A stretch of DNA of 64,000 bases from Acidobacteriota bacterium (GCA_021793405.1 JAJYSV010000005.1:62001-126000), one strand, 5' to 3'. Numbered from the stretch's first letter, positions 10,145 to 19,686 are shown. The notes: a model not told the origin generated them from the sequence alone. Program-made: numbers and translations.

Positions 10145-11740
10145 CTGATTACACGGCGCAATTTCCTGAAGGGCAGCAGTTTCACGCTCGCAGGCGTGGC
10201 CTTGAAGACGCAGCACAGGGAGGCCCAGGTCGCGCCATTGCTTGATCCCAGTACACTGGCTCCTTTTGTGGATCCGGTGGTGATTCCGCAAATTGCAGTG
10301 CCATCCGGAACGCTTCCCGATCCGGAGGATACTAGCGCGCGGATTCCGCGCTATGACATTGACATCCACGAAGCCCGCGTGAAAGTCCATCGTGATCTGC
10401 CCGCCACGCGCATGTGGACGTTGGGAGGTGCGTTCCCCGGCGTGACACTGGAAACGAAAAGTGGTCATGCGATGCAGGTGAACTGGAAAAACAATCTTCC
10501 CTCTCATCATTTCTTGCCGATTGATCATACCCTCCACGGCGCAGGAAAGAGCGTGCCCGAGGGGCGAAGCGTCATTCATCTGCATGGTGGCCGAACGCCC
10601 GCGGCGAGCGACGGCTATCCCGAGGATTGGGTGGTACCCGGCAAGACGCAGACATGTTTCTATCCGGCGCGGCAGGACGCGGCATTGCTTTTTTGTCACG
10701 ACCACTCGATGGGGATTAACCGGCTGAATATTTATGCCGGGATGCAGGGTTTTTTCATCGTCCGGGATGATGTGGAGGAGCGGCTCAACCTGCCCAAAGG
10801 GAAGTATGAAGTTCCGTTGCTGATCTGCGATCGCCTATTGCGGACGGATGGCCAGCTGTACTATCCGGTCTCGCCCGATCCCGCGTCGCCATGGGTCCCG
10901 GAGGTCTTTGGCAACGCAATTCTGGTGAACGGAAAGCTGCTGCCGTATCTGGATGTCGAACCGCGCAAGTACCGCTTCCGCCTGATGAATGGATCGAATG
11001 GCCGCTTCTATCGCTTTTCGCTGGAGAACAAGGCGGCTTTTCACCAGATCGCTTCCGACCAGGGCTTGCTGGCCGCGCCGGTTGCTCGGACGCGATTGCC
11101 GCTGGCACCTGCGGAACGCGCCGATATCATCATCGACTTCAGCCAGATGAAAGGTGAGAAAGTGGAGCTGCGCAGCGATGCATTTTCCATCCTGCAGTTT
11201 CATGTGGGTCGTGTACCTGTGCAAGACGAAAGCAGTCTGCCATCGGTGCTCCATCCGATCCCGCGCTTGCAGGAAAGCGAAGCGGTCCGGACCCGGCGGT
11301 TGACGCTCGACGAGAACCTGGACCCCGAAGATCGCTCAATGGGAATGCTGCTGAACAATACTCCGTGGCACATGCCCATTACCGAAAAGCCTGTGCTGAA
11401 TACGACCGAGATTTGGGAACTGATCAACCTGACGGAGGATTCGCATCCCATCCATCTGCACCTGGTGCGCTTTCAAATTCTGGATCGGCGACCCTTCGAT
11501 ACCTTTAACTATTTTTCAAACAACACGGTGCGCTATACCGGCCCGGCAGTTCCTCCCGATCCCGGCGAGTTGGGATGGAAAGATACGGCGCGCACCGATC
11601 CCGGTATGGTGACGCGCATCATCGTTCCATTTCAGGGCTATGCCGGCCGCTATGTGTGGCATTGTCACATTTTGGAGCATGAAGACAATGAAATGATGCG
11701 ACCCTTTGAGGTGCTGCCTGCCGCTGGCGGTCCGATTTAG
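10145..11740 (+). CDS. CotA-like multicopper oxidase with Tat signal
   Basis: A three-domain copper oxidase of the CotA/bilirubin-oxidase type that couples one-electron oxidation of phenols or metals to reduction of O2. All four copper-ligand motifs are present: VIHLHGG, FCHDHSMG, HPIHLH and HCHILEHEDNEMM, the last with a Met axial ligand. The first in-frame ordinary start (GTG at 10196) falls inside a clear twin-arginine signal encoded just upstream (ITRRNFLKGSSFTLAGVAL). No ATG, GTG or TTG lies in frame between the stop at 10097 and that signal. CTG at 10145, 9 nt after GGGAAGG, or ATT at 10148 are the only candidates, so the start is uncertain. Protein and context suggest export in folded form. 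Confidence 0.88.
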   Translation: MITRRNFLKGSSFTLAGVALKTQHREAQVAPLLDPSTLAPFVDPVVIPQIAVPSGTLPDPEDTSARIPRYDIDIHEARVKVHRDLPATRMWTLGGAFPGVTLETKSGHAMQVNWKNNLPSHHFLPIDHTLHGAGKSVPEGRSVIHLHGGRTPAASDGYPEDWVVPGKTQTCFYPARQDAALLFCHDHSMGINRLNIYAGMQGFFIVRDDVEERLNLPKGKYEVPLLICDRLLRTDGQLYYPVSPDPASPWVPEVFGNAILVNGKLLPYLDVEPRKYRFRLMNGSNGRFYRFSLENKAAFHQIASDQGLLAAPVARTRLPLAPAERADIIIDFSQMKGEKVELRSDAFSILQFHVGRVPVQDESSLPSVLHPIPRLQESEAVRTRRLTLDENLDPEDRSMGMLLNNTPWHMPITEKPVLNTTEIWELINLTEDSHPIHLHLVRFQILDRRPFDTFNYFSNNTVRYTGPAVPPDPGELGWKDTARTDPGMVTRIIVPFQGYAGRYVWHCHILEHEDNEMMRPFEVLPAAGGPI

Positions 11741-11830
11741 ATGCATCGGGTTCTCTCCGGCCATCGTCTTCTTCACGCACTAACAACGGTCTCCGCATCC
11801 GCCATGCGGTAAACTGGTAGGGAGATCAGG

Positions 11831-13744
11831 ATGGTTCCCGCAGTCTGCGAGGACCTGCGCTGTTGGCTTGCTACCGGCATCACCCAGCCTATCTACATAC
11901 CAGGACAGGAAATTTCATTTATCGTGTCGTCCGTCATCCGTAATATCGCCATCATTGCCCACGTCGATCACGGCAAGACCACTCTTGTCGATGCCATGCT
12001 CCGTCAAAGCGGTACCTTCCGCTCCAATGAGGCCGTCGCGGAACGCGTCATGGACTCAAACGATCTGGAGCGTGAACGCGGCATCACGATTCTGGCGAAG
12101 AACACTGCCATCGTTTTCCACGACGCTAAGATCAACATTGTGGATACACCCGGCCACGCCGATTTTGGCGGCGAGGTGGAGCGCGCGCTGAAGATGGTGG
12201 ACGGAGTGATGTTGCTGGTCGACGCCAGTGAAGGCCCGTTGCCGCAGACCCGTTATGTGTTGTCGAAGGCGCTGGAAGCGAAACTGCCTCCCATCCTCGT
12301 TATCAATAAAATCGATCGCCCGGATGCGCGCCCGCAGGAAGTATTGAACGAGGTGTATGACCTGTTCATCGATCTCGATGCAGGCGAAGATCAGCTGGAT
12401 TTTCCCGTGCTCTACACCAATGCCAAGCTCGGCACCGCGTCCACGGACGCAAAAGTTCCCGGCATCAATCTGCAGCCGCTGTTTGAAAGCATCGTGTCCA
12501 CCATTCCACCGGCCACGGGAGATCCAGAGGGACCGCTACAAATCCTGGTCACGAATCTCGATTATTCCGACTATCTTGGGCGGCTGGCGATTGCGCGCGT
12601 CTTTAACGGCACGCTGCACACCGGCGACGAGGTGGCTATTTCCAAGCGCGATGGATCGCTGGAAAAGACGAAGATCACCAAGCTCTTCAGCTTCTCTGGA
12701 CTCAAGCGCGTCGATATTGAGCAAACGACCCTGGGCGATATCGTCGCGGTTGCCGGCGTCAGTGGCATCACAATTGGCGAAACCATCACCAGCCTGGAAA
12801 CGCCGACACCGTTGCCGACCATTTCCATTGATGAACCGACCATTGCGATGCAGTTTTTCGTCAACAATTCTCCGTTTGCGGGTCGAGAAGGGCAATACGT
12901 CACCTCCCGCAATTTGCGCGAGCGCCTGGAAAAAGAGCTGCTGACAAATGTATCGATTCGAGTGGAAGATGCGGGCAACGCCGACAACTTCAAAGTTCTG
13001 GGACGTGGCGAACTGCAGCTTGCAATTTTGATTGAAATGATGCGCCGCGAAGGATTTGAACTGATGGTCGGGCGCCCGGAAATCGTGACCCGAGTCGTCG
13101 ATGGAAAATTGATGGAGCCAGTCGAATTGCTGACAGTAGACATTCCGGAAAATTTCGTTGGCGTCGTGATGGAGCGCTTGGGACCGCGCAAGGCCGAGAT
13201 GGTGAAGATGCATAACCACGGCTATGGGCGCGTTCGGCTGGAGTTTCGCATTCCCAGCCGCGGCCTGATTGGACTGCGCAGTGAAATGCTTACGGAAACG
13301 CGCGGCACCATTGTCATGAACTCCTTGTTCGACGGCTATATGCCGCATCAGGGAGACATTCCTCAGCGAACGACGGGCGCCTTGATCGCCGATCGCGCCG
13401 GAACAACGACGACCTACGCGCTTGACGGATTGCAGGAGCGCGGTGTTCTGTTCCTTGGGCCGGGTAATGAAGTGTATGAGGGGATTATCGTCGGCGAGCA
13501 CTCGCGCGATAACGATCTGGACGTGAATGCGGTCCGCGAGAAGAAGCTGACGAACATGCGAGCCTCTTCCGCCGACGATGCAATCCGGCTGGTGCCCTTC
13601 AAGCCGCAAAATCTGGAGCAGGCAATTGAGTTTATCAATGAAGATGAATTGGTGGAGGTCACGCCGAAGAGTCTGCGCCTGCGCAAGAAGATTTTGCAGG
13701 CCAATCGCCGGCCCAAGCGGAATGCCGTGCCTGCCTCCGTCTAA
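11831..13744 (+). CDS. typA: Ribosome-associated GTPase TypA/BipA
   Basis: Translational GTPase related to EF-G that associates with ribosomes under stress or cold and affects 50S assembly. The G-domain motifs are intact: AHVDHGKTT (G1), RGITI (G2), DTPGHADF (G3), NKIDRPDAR (G4). EF-G-like domains follow, and the BipA-specific C-terminal part includes GERGV-type [13 protein letters not shown] and [14 protein letters not shown]. The ATG at 11831 has a good GGAG 6 nt upstream but adds 31 residues before the family's usual beginning; a GTG at 11924 would give [15 protein letters not shown] and the normal ~606 residues. I kept the long form because of its ribosome binding site, but the GTG start fits the family better. 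Confidence 0.94.
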   Translation: MVPAVCEDLRCWLATGITQPIYIPGQEISFIVSSVIRNIAIIAHVDHGKTTLVDAMLRQSGTFRSNEAVAERVMDSNDLERERGITILAKNTAIVFHDAKINIVDTPGHADFGGEVERALKMVDGVMLLVDASEGPLPQTRYVLSKALEAKLPPILVINKIDRPDARPQEVLNEVYDLFIDLDAGEDQLDFPVLYTNAKLGTASTDAKVPGINLQPLFESIVSTIPPATGDPEGPLQILVTNLDYSDYLGRLAIARVFNGTLHTGDEVAISKRDGSLEKTKITKLFSFSGLKRVDIEQTTLGDIVAVAGVSGITIGETITSLETPTPLPTISIDEPTIAMQFFVNNSPFAGREGQYVTSRNLRERLEKELLTNVSIRVEDAGNADNFKVLGRGELQLAILIEMMRREGFELMVGRPEIVTRVVDGKLMEPVELLTVDIPENFVGVVMERLGPRKAEMVKMHNHGYGRVRLEFRIPSRGLIGLRSEMLTETRGTIVMNSLFDGYMPHQGDIPQRTTGALIADRAGTTTTYALDGLQERGVLFLGPGNEVYEGIIVGEHSRDNDLDVNAVREKKLTNMRASSADDAIRLVPFKPQNLEQAIEFINEDELVEVTPKSLRLRKKILQANRRPKRNAVPASV

Positions 13745-13793
13745 AATCGAGAAACGTCGCTTTGCCAACTTGGCTGGCTGGGTCAATTGAAGA

Positions 13794-14129
13794 ATGTCTC
13801 AACAACAGGACTTGTTTCCATCTGAATCTTTACAATCCGAGCCATCCACGTTGCCCCAGCCGCCAGACCGCTCGAACCTGTCCGCTCCCCTATGGCTGCA
13901 ACGGCTGTCCATCGTCATCCTGGTCGTATTTTGCTTCTACGTGGGCCTGCTTGTATTTCTGCTGCCATGGACCCGGTACTGGAACGAGAATCACTTTTTG
14001 CTGACCTTCTCCCCCTTCGGACGGCTAATGTCTGCCGGCTTCGCGCGTGGGCTCGTTTCCGGCCTGGGTTTGCTGGACATATGGATTGGCGTGTCTGAGA
14101 TCATCCACTACAACGAGTCTCGACCTTGA
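13794..14129 (+). CDS. Small conserved-type membrane protein
   Basis: I do not recognise a function. The 111-residue product has a polar Gln/Ser/Pro-rich N-terminus (residues 1-35), one strong membrane segment (LSIVILVVFCFYVGLLVFLLP, written here in part as LSIVILVVFCFYVGLLVF), a short WTRYWNENHFLL loop, and a second weaker hydrophobic segment (GFARGLVSGLGLLDIWIGV). It starts 49 bp after typA and ends 52 bp before the LOG-family gene in the same direction, so the three may be cotranscribed. Confidence 0.6.
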   Translation: MSQQQDLFPSESLQSEPSTLPQPPDRSNLSAPLWLQRLSIVILVVFCFYVGLLVFLLPWTRYWNENHFLLTFSPFGRLMSAGFARGLVSGLGLLDIWIGVSEIIHYNESRP

Positions 14130-14181
14130 TCTGGACCCAATCTTTCGCCGCCAGCGCCCTACTTACCAAACGAGGCCATCG

Positions 14182-15138
14182 ATGACCAACAACAATCTGC
14201 CAGTGCTTTCCTATGAGGACACCTCCTTTGTCAACAGCCCCGACGGCCGCATTTTGCGCATCCTCGCGGAATACATTAAGCCGCTGGCGCATTTTCGCCG
14301 GGAAAGGATTCAGGACACGGTTGTGTTCTTTGGGTCCGCGCGTTTTCGCGCGCTGGATGAAGCATCTCGCAGTCTGGAATTGCTGGATGCCTCCGGCTCG
14401 CTGAAACCAGCTGCAATCGAAGAGCAGCCAGCCACGCCGGAAGAACTGGCCAGCGGAGACGTCAGCCAACTGCGCCGCGCCCGCGCCGAAGCCGCGGTGG
14501 AGATGGCCCGGTATTACGAAGATGCGCGCAAGCTCGCGTATCTGCTCACCGAATGGTCCATGACCCTGCGATCCAGGCGCCATCGCTTTGTGGTCACATC
14601 CGGAGGAGGCCCCGGAATCATGGAGGCGGCCAACCGCGGAGCCAGCGAGGCCGGCGGCAAAACCATTGGCCTCAACATACGGCTGCCGTTTGAGCAGGCG
14701 CCCAATCCCTATGTCTCACCGTCGCTCAGCCTGGAATTTCATTACTTCTTCATGCGCAAATTCTGGTTCGCCTATCTGGCCAAGGCCCTGGTCGTGTTTC
14801 CCGGAGGATTCGGCACTCTCGACGAAATGTTCGAATTGCTTACGCTGACGCAGACCCGCAAGCTCGCCAAGGAAATGACGATTGTCGTCTATGGGCCGCA
14901 GTATTGGAACGAGATCATCAACCTGGACGCGTTGGTGCAAAAGGGAACCATCGCTCCCGACGATTTGAATCTGCTCCATTTTGCGGACACTCCGGAGGAT
15001 GCCTTTGCCATCCTGAAAAATTCGCTGTCACTCCATCACCTGAAGGAGATAAAACCGGAAACGGGCGCCGCGGGGGAGCCGTTCGACGAGGAATCGGAGA
15101 TGTCCTTGCGCCCGGAAATCACGAAAACCAGACGGTAG
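14182..15138 (+). CDS. LOG-family (TIGR00730-type) Rossmann-fold protein
   Basis: The family contains cytokinin riboside 5'-monophosphate phosphoribohydrolases (LOG) and proteins long misnamed lysine decarboxylases; they cleave nucleoside monophosphates to base and ribose phosphate. The two signature motifs are present: SGGGPGIMEAANRGA and FPGGFGTLDEMFELL (PGGxGTxxE). The N-terminal extension, about 100 residues before the fold with VVFFGSARF split by an insert, is typical of the longer bacterial group. The ATG at 14182 is preceded by GAGG 6 nt upstream; a longer in-frame reading from 14047 overlaps the membrane-protein gene and is not supported. The substrate is unknown; the phosphoribohydrolase role is inferred from the motifs. 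Confidence 0.85.
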   Translation: MTNNNLPVLSYEDTSFVNSPDGRILRILAEYIKPLAHFRRERIQDTVVFFGSARFRALDEASRSLELLDASGSLKPAAIEEQPATPEELASGDVSQLRRARAEAAVEMARYYEDARKLAYLLTEWSMTLRSRRHRFVVTSGGGPGIMEAANRGASEAGGKTIGLNIRLPFEQAPNPYVSPSLSLEFHYFFMRKFWFAYLAKALVVFPGGFGTLDEMFELLTLTQTRKLAKEMTIVVYGPQYWNEIINLDALVQKGTIAPDDLNLLHFADTPEDAFAILKNSLSLHHLKEIKPETGAAGEPFDEESEMSLRPEITKTRR

Positions 15139-15281
15139 GACCGTGGAGAAATATGCTCGGAGTGTGGCCTGAGACCGGTCCGTGCACCGACTGAATTAAA
15201 AAGCATCGCTCGACAGAAGTGTCGAATCTTCTTAGTCATCATTGTCAGCCATCACCGTAACTTGTCTTAGAGGAGATCAAC

Positions 15282-15785
15282 ATGGAAATAAGCCAGATGC
15301 TGTTACCGGAATTCGAGTTTGAGATGAAGAAGACCCGCGCCATTCTGGAACGCGTGCCGGAAGGGAAGCAGGAGTATAAGCCGCATGAAAAGTCGATGCC
15401 CATGGGCAAGCTCGCGGCGCACACGGCACGGCTACCGGAATTTGCGAAGTATATTGTCGAACTGCCCGGAATGGAAGTGACGGAGCAAAAACACCCGCCC
15501 CTTGTCATGGAGTCGCGGCAGCAGTTGCTGGCCGACTTCGATTCAGCGGCGCAGCAGGCGCGCGCGGCCATAATGGGCACCAGCGACGAGGACTGGCAGA
15601 AAAAGTGGAAGTTCACATTCAAGGGTAAACCGATCATGGACGAGTCACGCTGGCTGACCTATCGCGGGTTGTTCCTGAACCACCTGGTCCATCATCGCGC
15701 GCAGCTGGGAGTGTATTTGCGGCTGAATGATGTGCCGCTGCCGGGGACGTATGGTCCTTCGGCAGACGACACGATGGGCTTTTAG
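15282..15785 (+). CDS. DinB-family protein
   Basis: A 167-residue DinB/YfiT-type four-helix protein. Members bind a divalent metal through three histidines and include thiol transferases, but most have no known reaction. Candidate ligands are visible: LAAHTARLPEF in the second helix and LNHLVHHRAQLGVYLR in the fourth. The tail VPLPGTYGPSADDTMGF is the usual end of this subgroup. AGGAG lies 7 nt before the ATG. The preceding 143-bp gap contains only a weak 5-bp hairpin (15208-15221). It converges with the toroid glycosidase-like gene. Confidence 0.85.
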   Translation: MEISQMLLPEFEFEMKKTRAILERVPEGKQEYKPHEKSMPMGKLAAHTARLPEFAKYIVELPGMEVTEQKHPPLVMESRQQLLADFDSAAQQARAAIMGTSDEDWQKKWKFTFKGKPIMDESRWLTYRGLFLNHLVHHRAQLGVYLRLNDVPLPGTYGPSADDTMGF

Positions 15786-15815
15786 ATCGATTCCGGAGAT
15801 TACTCGCGCGGCTTT

Positions 15816-18359
15816 TTAGCTCACCTGAAGTACGAGCTGTTTCCTGTCCTGCAATTCTTCTCGTTTGAAGTGAATCGCATTGCCGGAAAGCGTGCCCGAC
15901 GAGGTGTGCCGCAGCGGCTCGCCGTCGGGCGGATGAATGTGAATCAGCAGGTCGCCGGAAAAACTGGAGTCGAAATCAATCTGAACTTCCCACGACCGAT
16001 CGCTGTGAGCGATGGTTGACCAGCCGAGGCGGCCAAAGCGAGTCGGACAGTTGCCTACCCGGATGCGCTCTCCGGCTGCGAACCAATGCTTTGGCGCAGC
16101 TTTTTGCAGATGGCACGCATCGGCGTTGCTCTCCTCATAGCAAAGCAGCCAGCGCAGGCCCATGGTGGGCTGCAGGACACTATTCACCACCGCCGACCAG
16201 GCATAGGCCCCGCCTTGCATGGGCGTTCCGCCTGGGATCCACGCATCTTCCGGAGAGTAGCGATTGCCGGAATCCGCCGCATAGCAGGTCAGCGCGTACA
16301 GTGTCAGCAAAAAAGGCCGGTAGTCTTCCTGCCGGATGCGGACGGCGAGCGTGCCATGCGCCATAAAGTTGGACGTGCGCTCAACGGCGCCGTCGGTGTG
16401 CAATCCCATGATCTGCATACCTGCCAACTCGCGGTGGCGCAGATGCCCCAGGTCCAGCACTTCATTTCCCCAGTCCGCCGTGAACCAATCCATCATGAAG
16501 CGATGATTCTCATAGCTACCAAGTGCGCGTGGATCATGATGCGTGTCGTCCGGCGTAAAGGGTGTGATCCCGGATTTCTTCATCTCCGGTGAGCACATGG
16601 AAAGTGTGGCGTCGAGCGAGCGTTGGATCAGGCCGCGCATCTCCTCGGCAATGGCCGCATAGCGGTCCCCGAGTACCTGGCAGTCGGCGCGGTTGTGCTC
16701 TCTTGCCACCCGATGCAGGCAGCGCGCATGTTCGACCAGCCCTCGCCAGGTCCAGGTGGCATTCTGGAAAAAATACGGATGCGACTGTGGGAAATCGTTC
16801 TGGGGATCGCCCAGATCCGCCTCGGGAGATCCCCAGATTAAACCGTGACGCGGATTCTCGGGCGGGAAATTCCGTTTGCTGTATTCGTATCGGGCCAGCA
16901 CGTAGGCCAACATGCGCTCCAGGATAGGCAGGCGGGCGGAAAACGAAGTCAAATCGCCGGTATAGTCATACGCTCGCGCGGAGTTTGCAAGGAATACACC
17001 GGCGTTTAGAGGTGCCTCGACTTGGTCCTGCGTGTTGTAAAGGAAGTTACCGTCGGGAAGAATGTAGTGGTCCAGGTAGAACTGGAAGTAGGACTCGACT
17101 TCGGGTGTCAGATTCCACAATTGCTGAGCCCACACAAATTCGTAATGCGCTACGGGGAACAACGCGTGGCTACGCTCTGGAATTTTGGTGTACGCTCCTT
17201 CGCCGATCTGGTAGGTCGGCCTGAGGCCGCGATAACTTGCGCGCGAAAGCGTGATTCCGGCGCGCGCGGCGTTCAGCAGCCACTCATCGGGAATTTCAAC
17301 TGGCATGGACGTTTCATAGAAGTCGTGCCAATGATTCCAGATGCCTGCCAGTGCGGCGTAGAACTCCGCGGCAGATCCGTTGATATATCGATCGCTTTCA
17401 TGGCTTGCCGCTTCCGCCGGATTGTCTTCGTCCGCTGCAACTGTGTAGCGAACACGACCCATCAGTTTGCCATCCTCGCCCGGAGTGACAAGGACAATGC
17501 ATTCATAGCCAGCTTTATACCGCGGATTCCAGACGCCAACATCGGCCACTGGAAGATAGCCGGCGAGCAGTGTGCGCTTGCTGTACCCCGGGACATACTC
17601 GTATAGCTGCGGATTGTCCTCTGGCAATCTCGCCGTAGGGTCGAAGATTCTTCCCACCGTGTCGGGCGCCCACGCGGTTTCATCGCTCGCACGCCATTCA
17701 CGGCTTTTTCCGGCAGGATCCAAGAACACGGATTTCAGCGGGCCAGCCTGTTCATTGCCGGCAAAGGTCCATCCTATGTATTCCTCTCCAAGTGCCGCGA
17801 CATTTTCATACGACGGGTCCTCATCGGAATGGAGGATGAAGTTTCCCGGCACATCCGGCCCGGGAACAAAGCGCGGCGTTCTCTCCAGGCGAACACCTCC
17901 GGTGGTATTCGTTTGCCGCGGACGAACACTGGCCAAATTGCCGATTATCTTTGGGATGTTCGCAATCACACCGCGCTCTTTTGTCACAAAGGCAATCGTT
18001 CCACGATGCGTAACGTGCTTTTCAAAGACGGCTGTGTCCGCGCCATTGAAGTTGGAAACTGCAAGCAGTTTCCAGCCGTCTGCGGATTCTCCCACCTGCA
18101 GCAGACGCTGTCCTCTTCCAGCGGCAAGCGAGACTCCCTGGCGGGTGATGTCCGCGACGATCGGCGGGGAGGCAAGGGCTGCCTGTTCGCCGGGAAGGAA
18201 GAGACTGTATTCGTTCTGAATCCGTCCCGGTTTGTAGTCGAATTTTTCGGGCCGGGTCGCTGCCAGTGCCTGGGCGAATGGAGAAAGCCGGCTAAATTCC
18301 AACACTCCGGCTGCACTGAGTCCCTGCAGAAATTTGCGGCGGTCGCAATCGAGCGTCAA
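15816..18359 (-). CDS. Tat-exported six-hairpin glycosidase-like protein
   Basis: An 847-residue exported protein with a twin-arginine signal at the N-terminus (CDRRKFLQGLSAAGVLEF). The first ~370 residues look like a beta-sandwich domain; the centre (about 400-760) has the regularly spaced aromatic and helical text of an (alpha/alpha)6 toroid, for example ALFPVAHYEFVWAQQLWNL, YLDHYILPDGNFLYNTQ and HGLIWGSPEADLGDPQNDF; a small C-terminal beta domain follows. This is the architecture of GH15/63/116-type and related six-hairpin glycosidases, but I cannot assign a family or name the catalytic acids. The TTG at 18359 has GAGA 6 nt upstream and places the Tat motif at the N-terminus; the ATG at 18485 would bury it 47 residues in. 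Confidence 0.7.
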   Translation of the reverse strand: MTLDCDRRKFLQGLSAAGVLEFSRLSPFAQALAATRPEKFDYKPGRIQNEYSLFLPGEQAALASPPIVADITRQGVSLAAGRGQRLLQVGESADGWKLLAVSNFNGADTAVFEKHVTHRGTIAFVTKERGVIANIPKIIGNLASVRPRQTNTTGGVRLERTPRFVPGPDVPGNFILHSDEDPSYENVAALGEEYIGWTFAGNEQAGPLKSVFLDPAGKSREWRASDETAWAPDTVGRIFDPTARLPEDNPQLYEYVPGYSKRTLLAGYLPVADVGVWNPRYKAGYECIVLVTPGEDGKLMGRVRYTVAADEDNPAEAASHESDRYINGSAAEFYAALAGIWNHWHDFYETSMPVEIPDEWLLNAARAGITLSRASYRGLRPTYQIGEGAYTKIPERSHALFPVAHYEFVWAQQLWNLTPEVESYFQFYLDHYILPDGNFLYNTQDQVEAPLNAGVFLANSARAYDYTGDLTSFSARLPILERMLAYVLARYEYSKRNFPPENPRHGLIWGSPEADLGDPQNDFPQSHPYFFQNATWTWRGLVEHARCLHRVAREHNRADCQVLGDRYAAIAEEMRGLIQRSLDATLSMCSPEMKKSGITPFTPDDTHHDPRALGSYENHRFMMDWFTADWGNEVLDLGHLRHRELAGMQIMGLHTDGAVERTSNFMAHGTLAVRIRQEDYRPFLLTLYALTCYAADSGNRYSPEDAWIPGGTPMQGGAYAWSAVVNSVLQPTMGLRWLLCYEESNADACHLQKAAPKHWFAAGERIRVGNCPTRFGRLGWSTIAHSDRSWEVQIDFDSSFSGDLLIHIHPPDGEPLRHTSSGTLSGNAIHFKREELQDRKQLVLQVS

Positions 18360-18574
18360 TCCTGATCTCTTTTCTTGCACCCAATCTGGAGGCGCGCCGC
18401 CGATTCTTTTCCAGAGTGGAATATTGCCCACGGACAAGAAACAGCGGAGTACTTGCAGGTTTTGGTTGCGGAAGCAGAGTACCATGGTTGCGTGCTAGGA
18501 GGCGGCGTCTCAGACTGACGCACATATGTAGCACGCGGGCAGTGCTTTCCTGACTCTAAATCGGCCTGGTATGG

Positions 18575-18617
18575 GAACGACCTGAGACCCGCATTTGCAG
18601 CGGGTCTCAGGTCGTTC
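18575..18617 (-). terminator. Strong hairpin after the metallothionein gene
   Basis: A perfect 18-bp inverted repeat (left arm GAACGACCTGAGACCCGC, 7-nt loop ATTTGCA) starts 33 nt beyond the metallothionein stop in its direction of transcription. No run of T follows, so intrinsic termination is not certain; RNA stabilisation is the other option. Confidence 0.5.
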
Positions 18618-18649
18618 GTCTAAACAGCACGGCATCGATCTGCCTGCTG

Positions 18650-18808
18650 CTAAGCTTTTAAAGCTTCGCCTTTGCAAGCAGGATGATTGCATTGGCACGT
18701 CAGCTCCGTCATTTTCTTCGAATCCCTGCATCGGTCGCTGCAGTAATCTTTGCCATCCGTTGTCATGCAGTTACAGCCGGAATGTTTGCATTGCTTTGGC
18801 TGATTCAT
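18650..18808 (-). CDS. Bacterial metallothionein
   Basis: A 52-residue protein that should bind zinc, cadmium or copper through cysteine thiolates in the cytosol. It has eight cysteines and two candidate ligand histidines: KQCKHSGCNCMTTDGKDYCS near the N-terminus, then a CRDS segment, then CQCNHPAC near the C-terminus. The order CxHxxCxC, YCSxxC, CxCxHxxC is that of the SmtA/BmtA-type prokaryotic metallothionein fold. An AAGAGGTG site lies about 6 nt before the ATG at 18808. It is divergent from the BON-domain gene, with about 230 bp between; no metal-sensor (SmtB/ArsR) gene is nearby. A strong hairpin follows. It is too short for many gene finders. Confidence 0.85.
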   Translation of the reverse strand: MNQPKQCKHSGCNCMTTDGKDYCSDRCRDSKKMTELTCQCNHPACKGEALKA

Positions 18809-19038
18809 ATCGTCACCTCTTGTGCAAATCGTTCGATCGCAAACGCTCCATCAGCCCGGGGGTAAACGGAGTGCTTTGATTATTAGGATGAGTTCCGAGG
18901 AGTCGACGCAACGCTTTTTCCAAAATTTACTTTTCCACGTCTTTTGCTGCTCTATGGGTCGGTGAACCTCGCACCGCGAAAGCAACATACATTCCATTTT
19001 CTTCAACTAATTACATGTTAGTGCGATAGGAGAAATAA

Positions 19039-19614
19039 ATGAAAATTCGAAGTATCGGCAATAGCAGAATAATAGTCAAGGCTTGTATGATTGCGAGTCT
19101 GGCGGGCGGATTGATGATCGCGGGCTGCCATAAAAGCCCTGCCTATCCGGATTCGAAGGATGCGGTCAACAACTCGCTGACCCAGAACAATCTCGGCGCC
19201 ATCCACGTTGCGCAGGATCGCGACAAGGGTGTCATCACGCTGACCGGAACCGTCCCAGCAGAGGATCAGAAGAGTCAGGCGGAAACGATCGCCAGGCAGG
19301 CGGCGCCGAATTACACCATCGCAGACGAAATTGCAGTGGTACCGCCGGACAACGCCAGCGCAACCAAGGCAGCCAATTCCGATACAGACGACGCAATCGA
19401 GGACAACTTCAAAGCGGAACTCAAGAAGCATCGCAATCTGAACGATCAGGACATTTCAGTAAAGTCGAAAAATGGCGCGGTAGTCTTGTCGGGGAGCGTC
19501 AAGACGGCAGCCCAGAAGCGTGAAGCCGAAAAACTGGCCAAGCATATCCCCAACGTCCAGCAGGTCGTGAACGAAATTGAGGTGAAGCGGGGCAAGCATT
19601 CCACCGCTAACTAA
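19039..19614 (+). CDS. Two-BON-domain lipoprotein
   Basis: A predicted periplasmic lipoprotein of 191 residues. The N-terminus is a basic stretch plus hydrophobic core ending in a lipobox (MIAGC, Cys at about residue 29). Two BON domains follow: residues ~40-100 (DAVNNSLTQNNL, GVITLTGTVPAEDQKSQAE) and ~120-185 (NLNDQDISVKSKNGAVVLSG, AEKLAKHIPNVQQVVNEIEV). BON domains bind phospholipid membranes and occur in OsmY/DolP-type envelope-maintenance proteins. AGGAG is present just upstream of the start. It converges with the methyltransferase gene across a long hairpin. Confidence 0.88.
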   Translation: MKIRSIGNSRIIVKACMIASLAGGLMIAGCHKSPAYPDSKDAVNNSLTQNNLGAIHVAQDRDKGVITLTGTVPAEDQKSQAETIARQAAPNYTIADEIAVVPPDNASATKAANSDTDDAIEDNFKAELKKHRNLNDQDISVKSKNGAVVLSGSVKTAAQKREAEKLAKHIPNVQQVVNEIEVKRGKHSTAN

Positions 19615-19637
19615 TTGAGCATTCGCCGCCTCCCTCT

Positions 19638-19686
19638 AGAACATGCAAAAGCGAACCGGGTGTGAAGGCTCGCTTTTGCATGTTCT
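19638..19686. terminator. Long hairpin between convergent genes
   Basis: A perfect 17-bp inverted repeat (left arm AGAACATGCAAAAGCGA) with a 15-nt loop lies 23 bp after the BON gene and 61 bp before the end of the converging methyltransferase gene. The right arm carries four T in a row within the stem. The position fits a bidirectional terminator. Confidence 0.6.

Noticed and set aside
12536-13786. 416-codon frame antisense to typA
   Set aside because: Opposes conserved typA motifs; translation shows no domain.
15208-15221. CGACA/TGTCG hairpin between the LOG-family and DinB genes as a terminator
   Set aside because: 5-bp stem and an interrupted T tract only; too weak to call.
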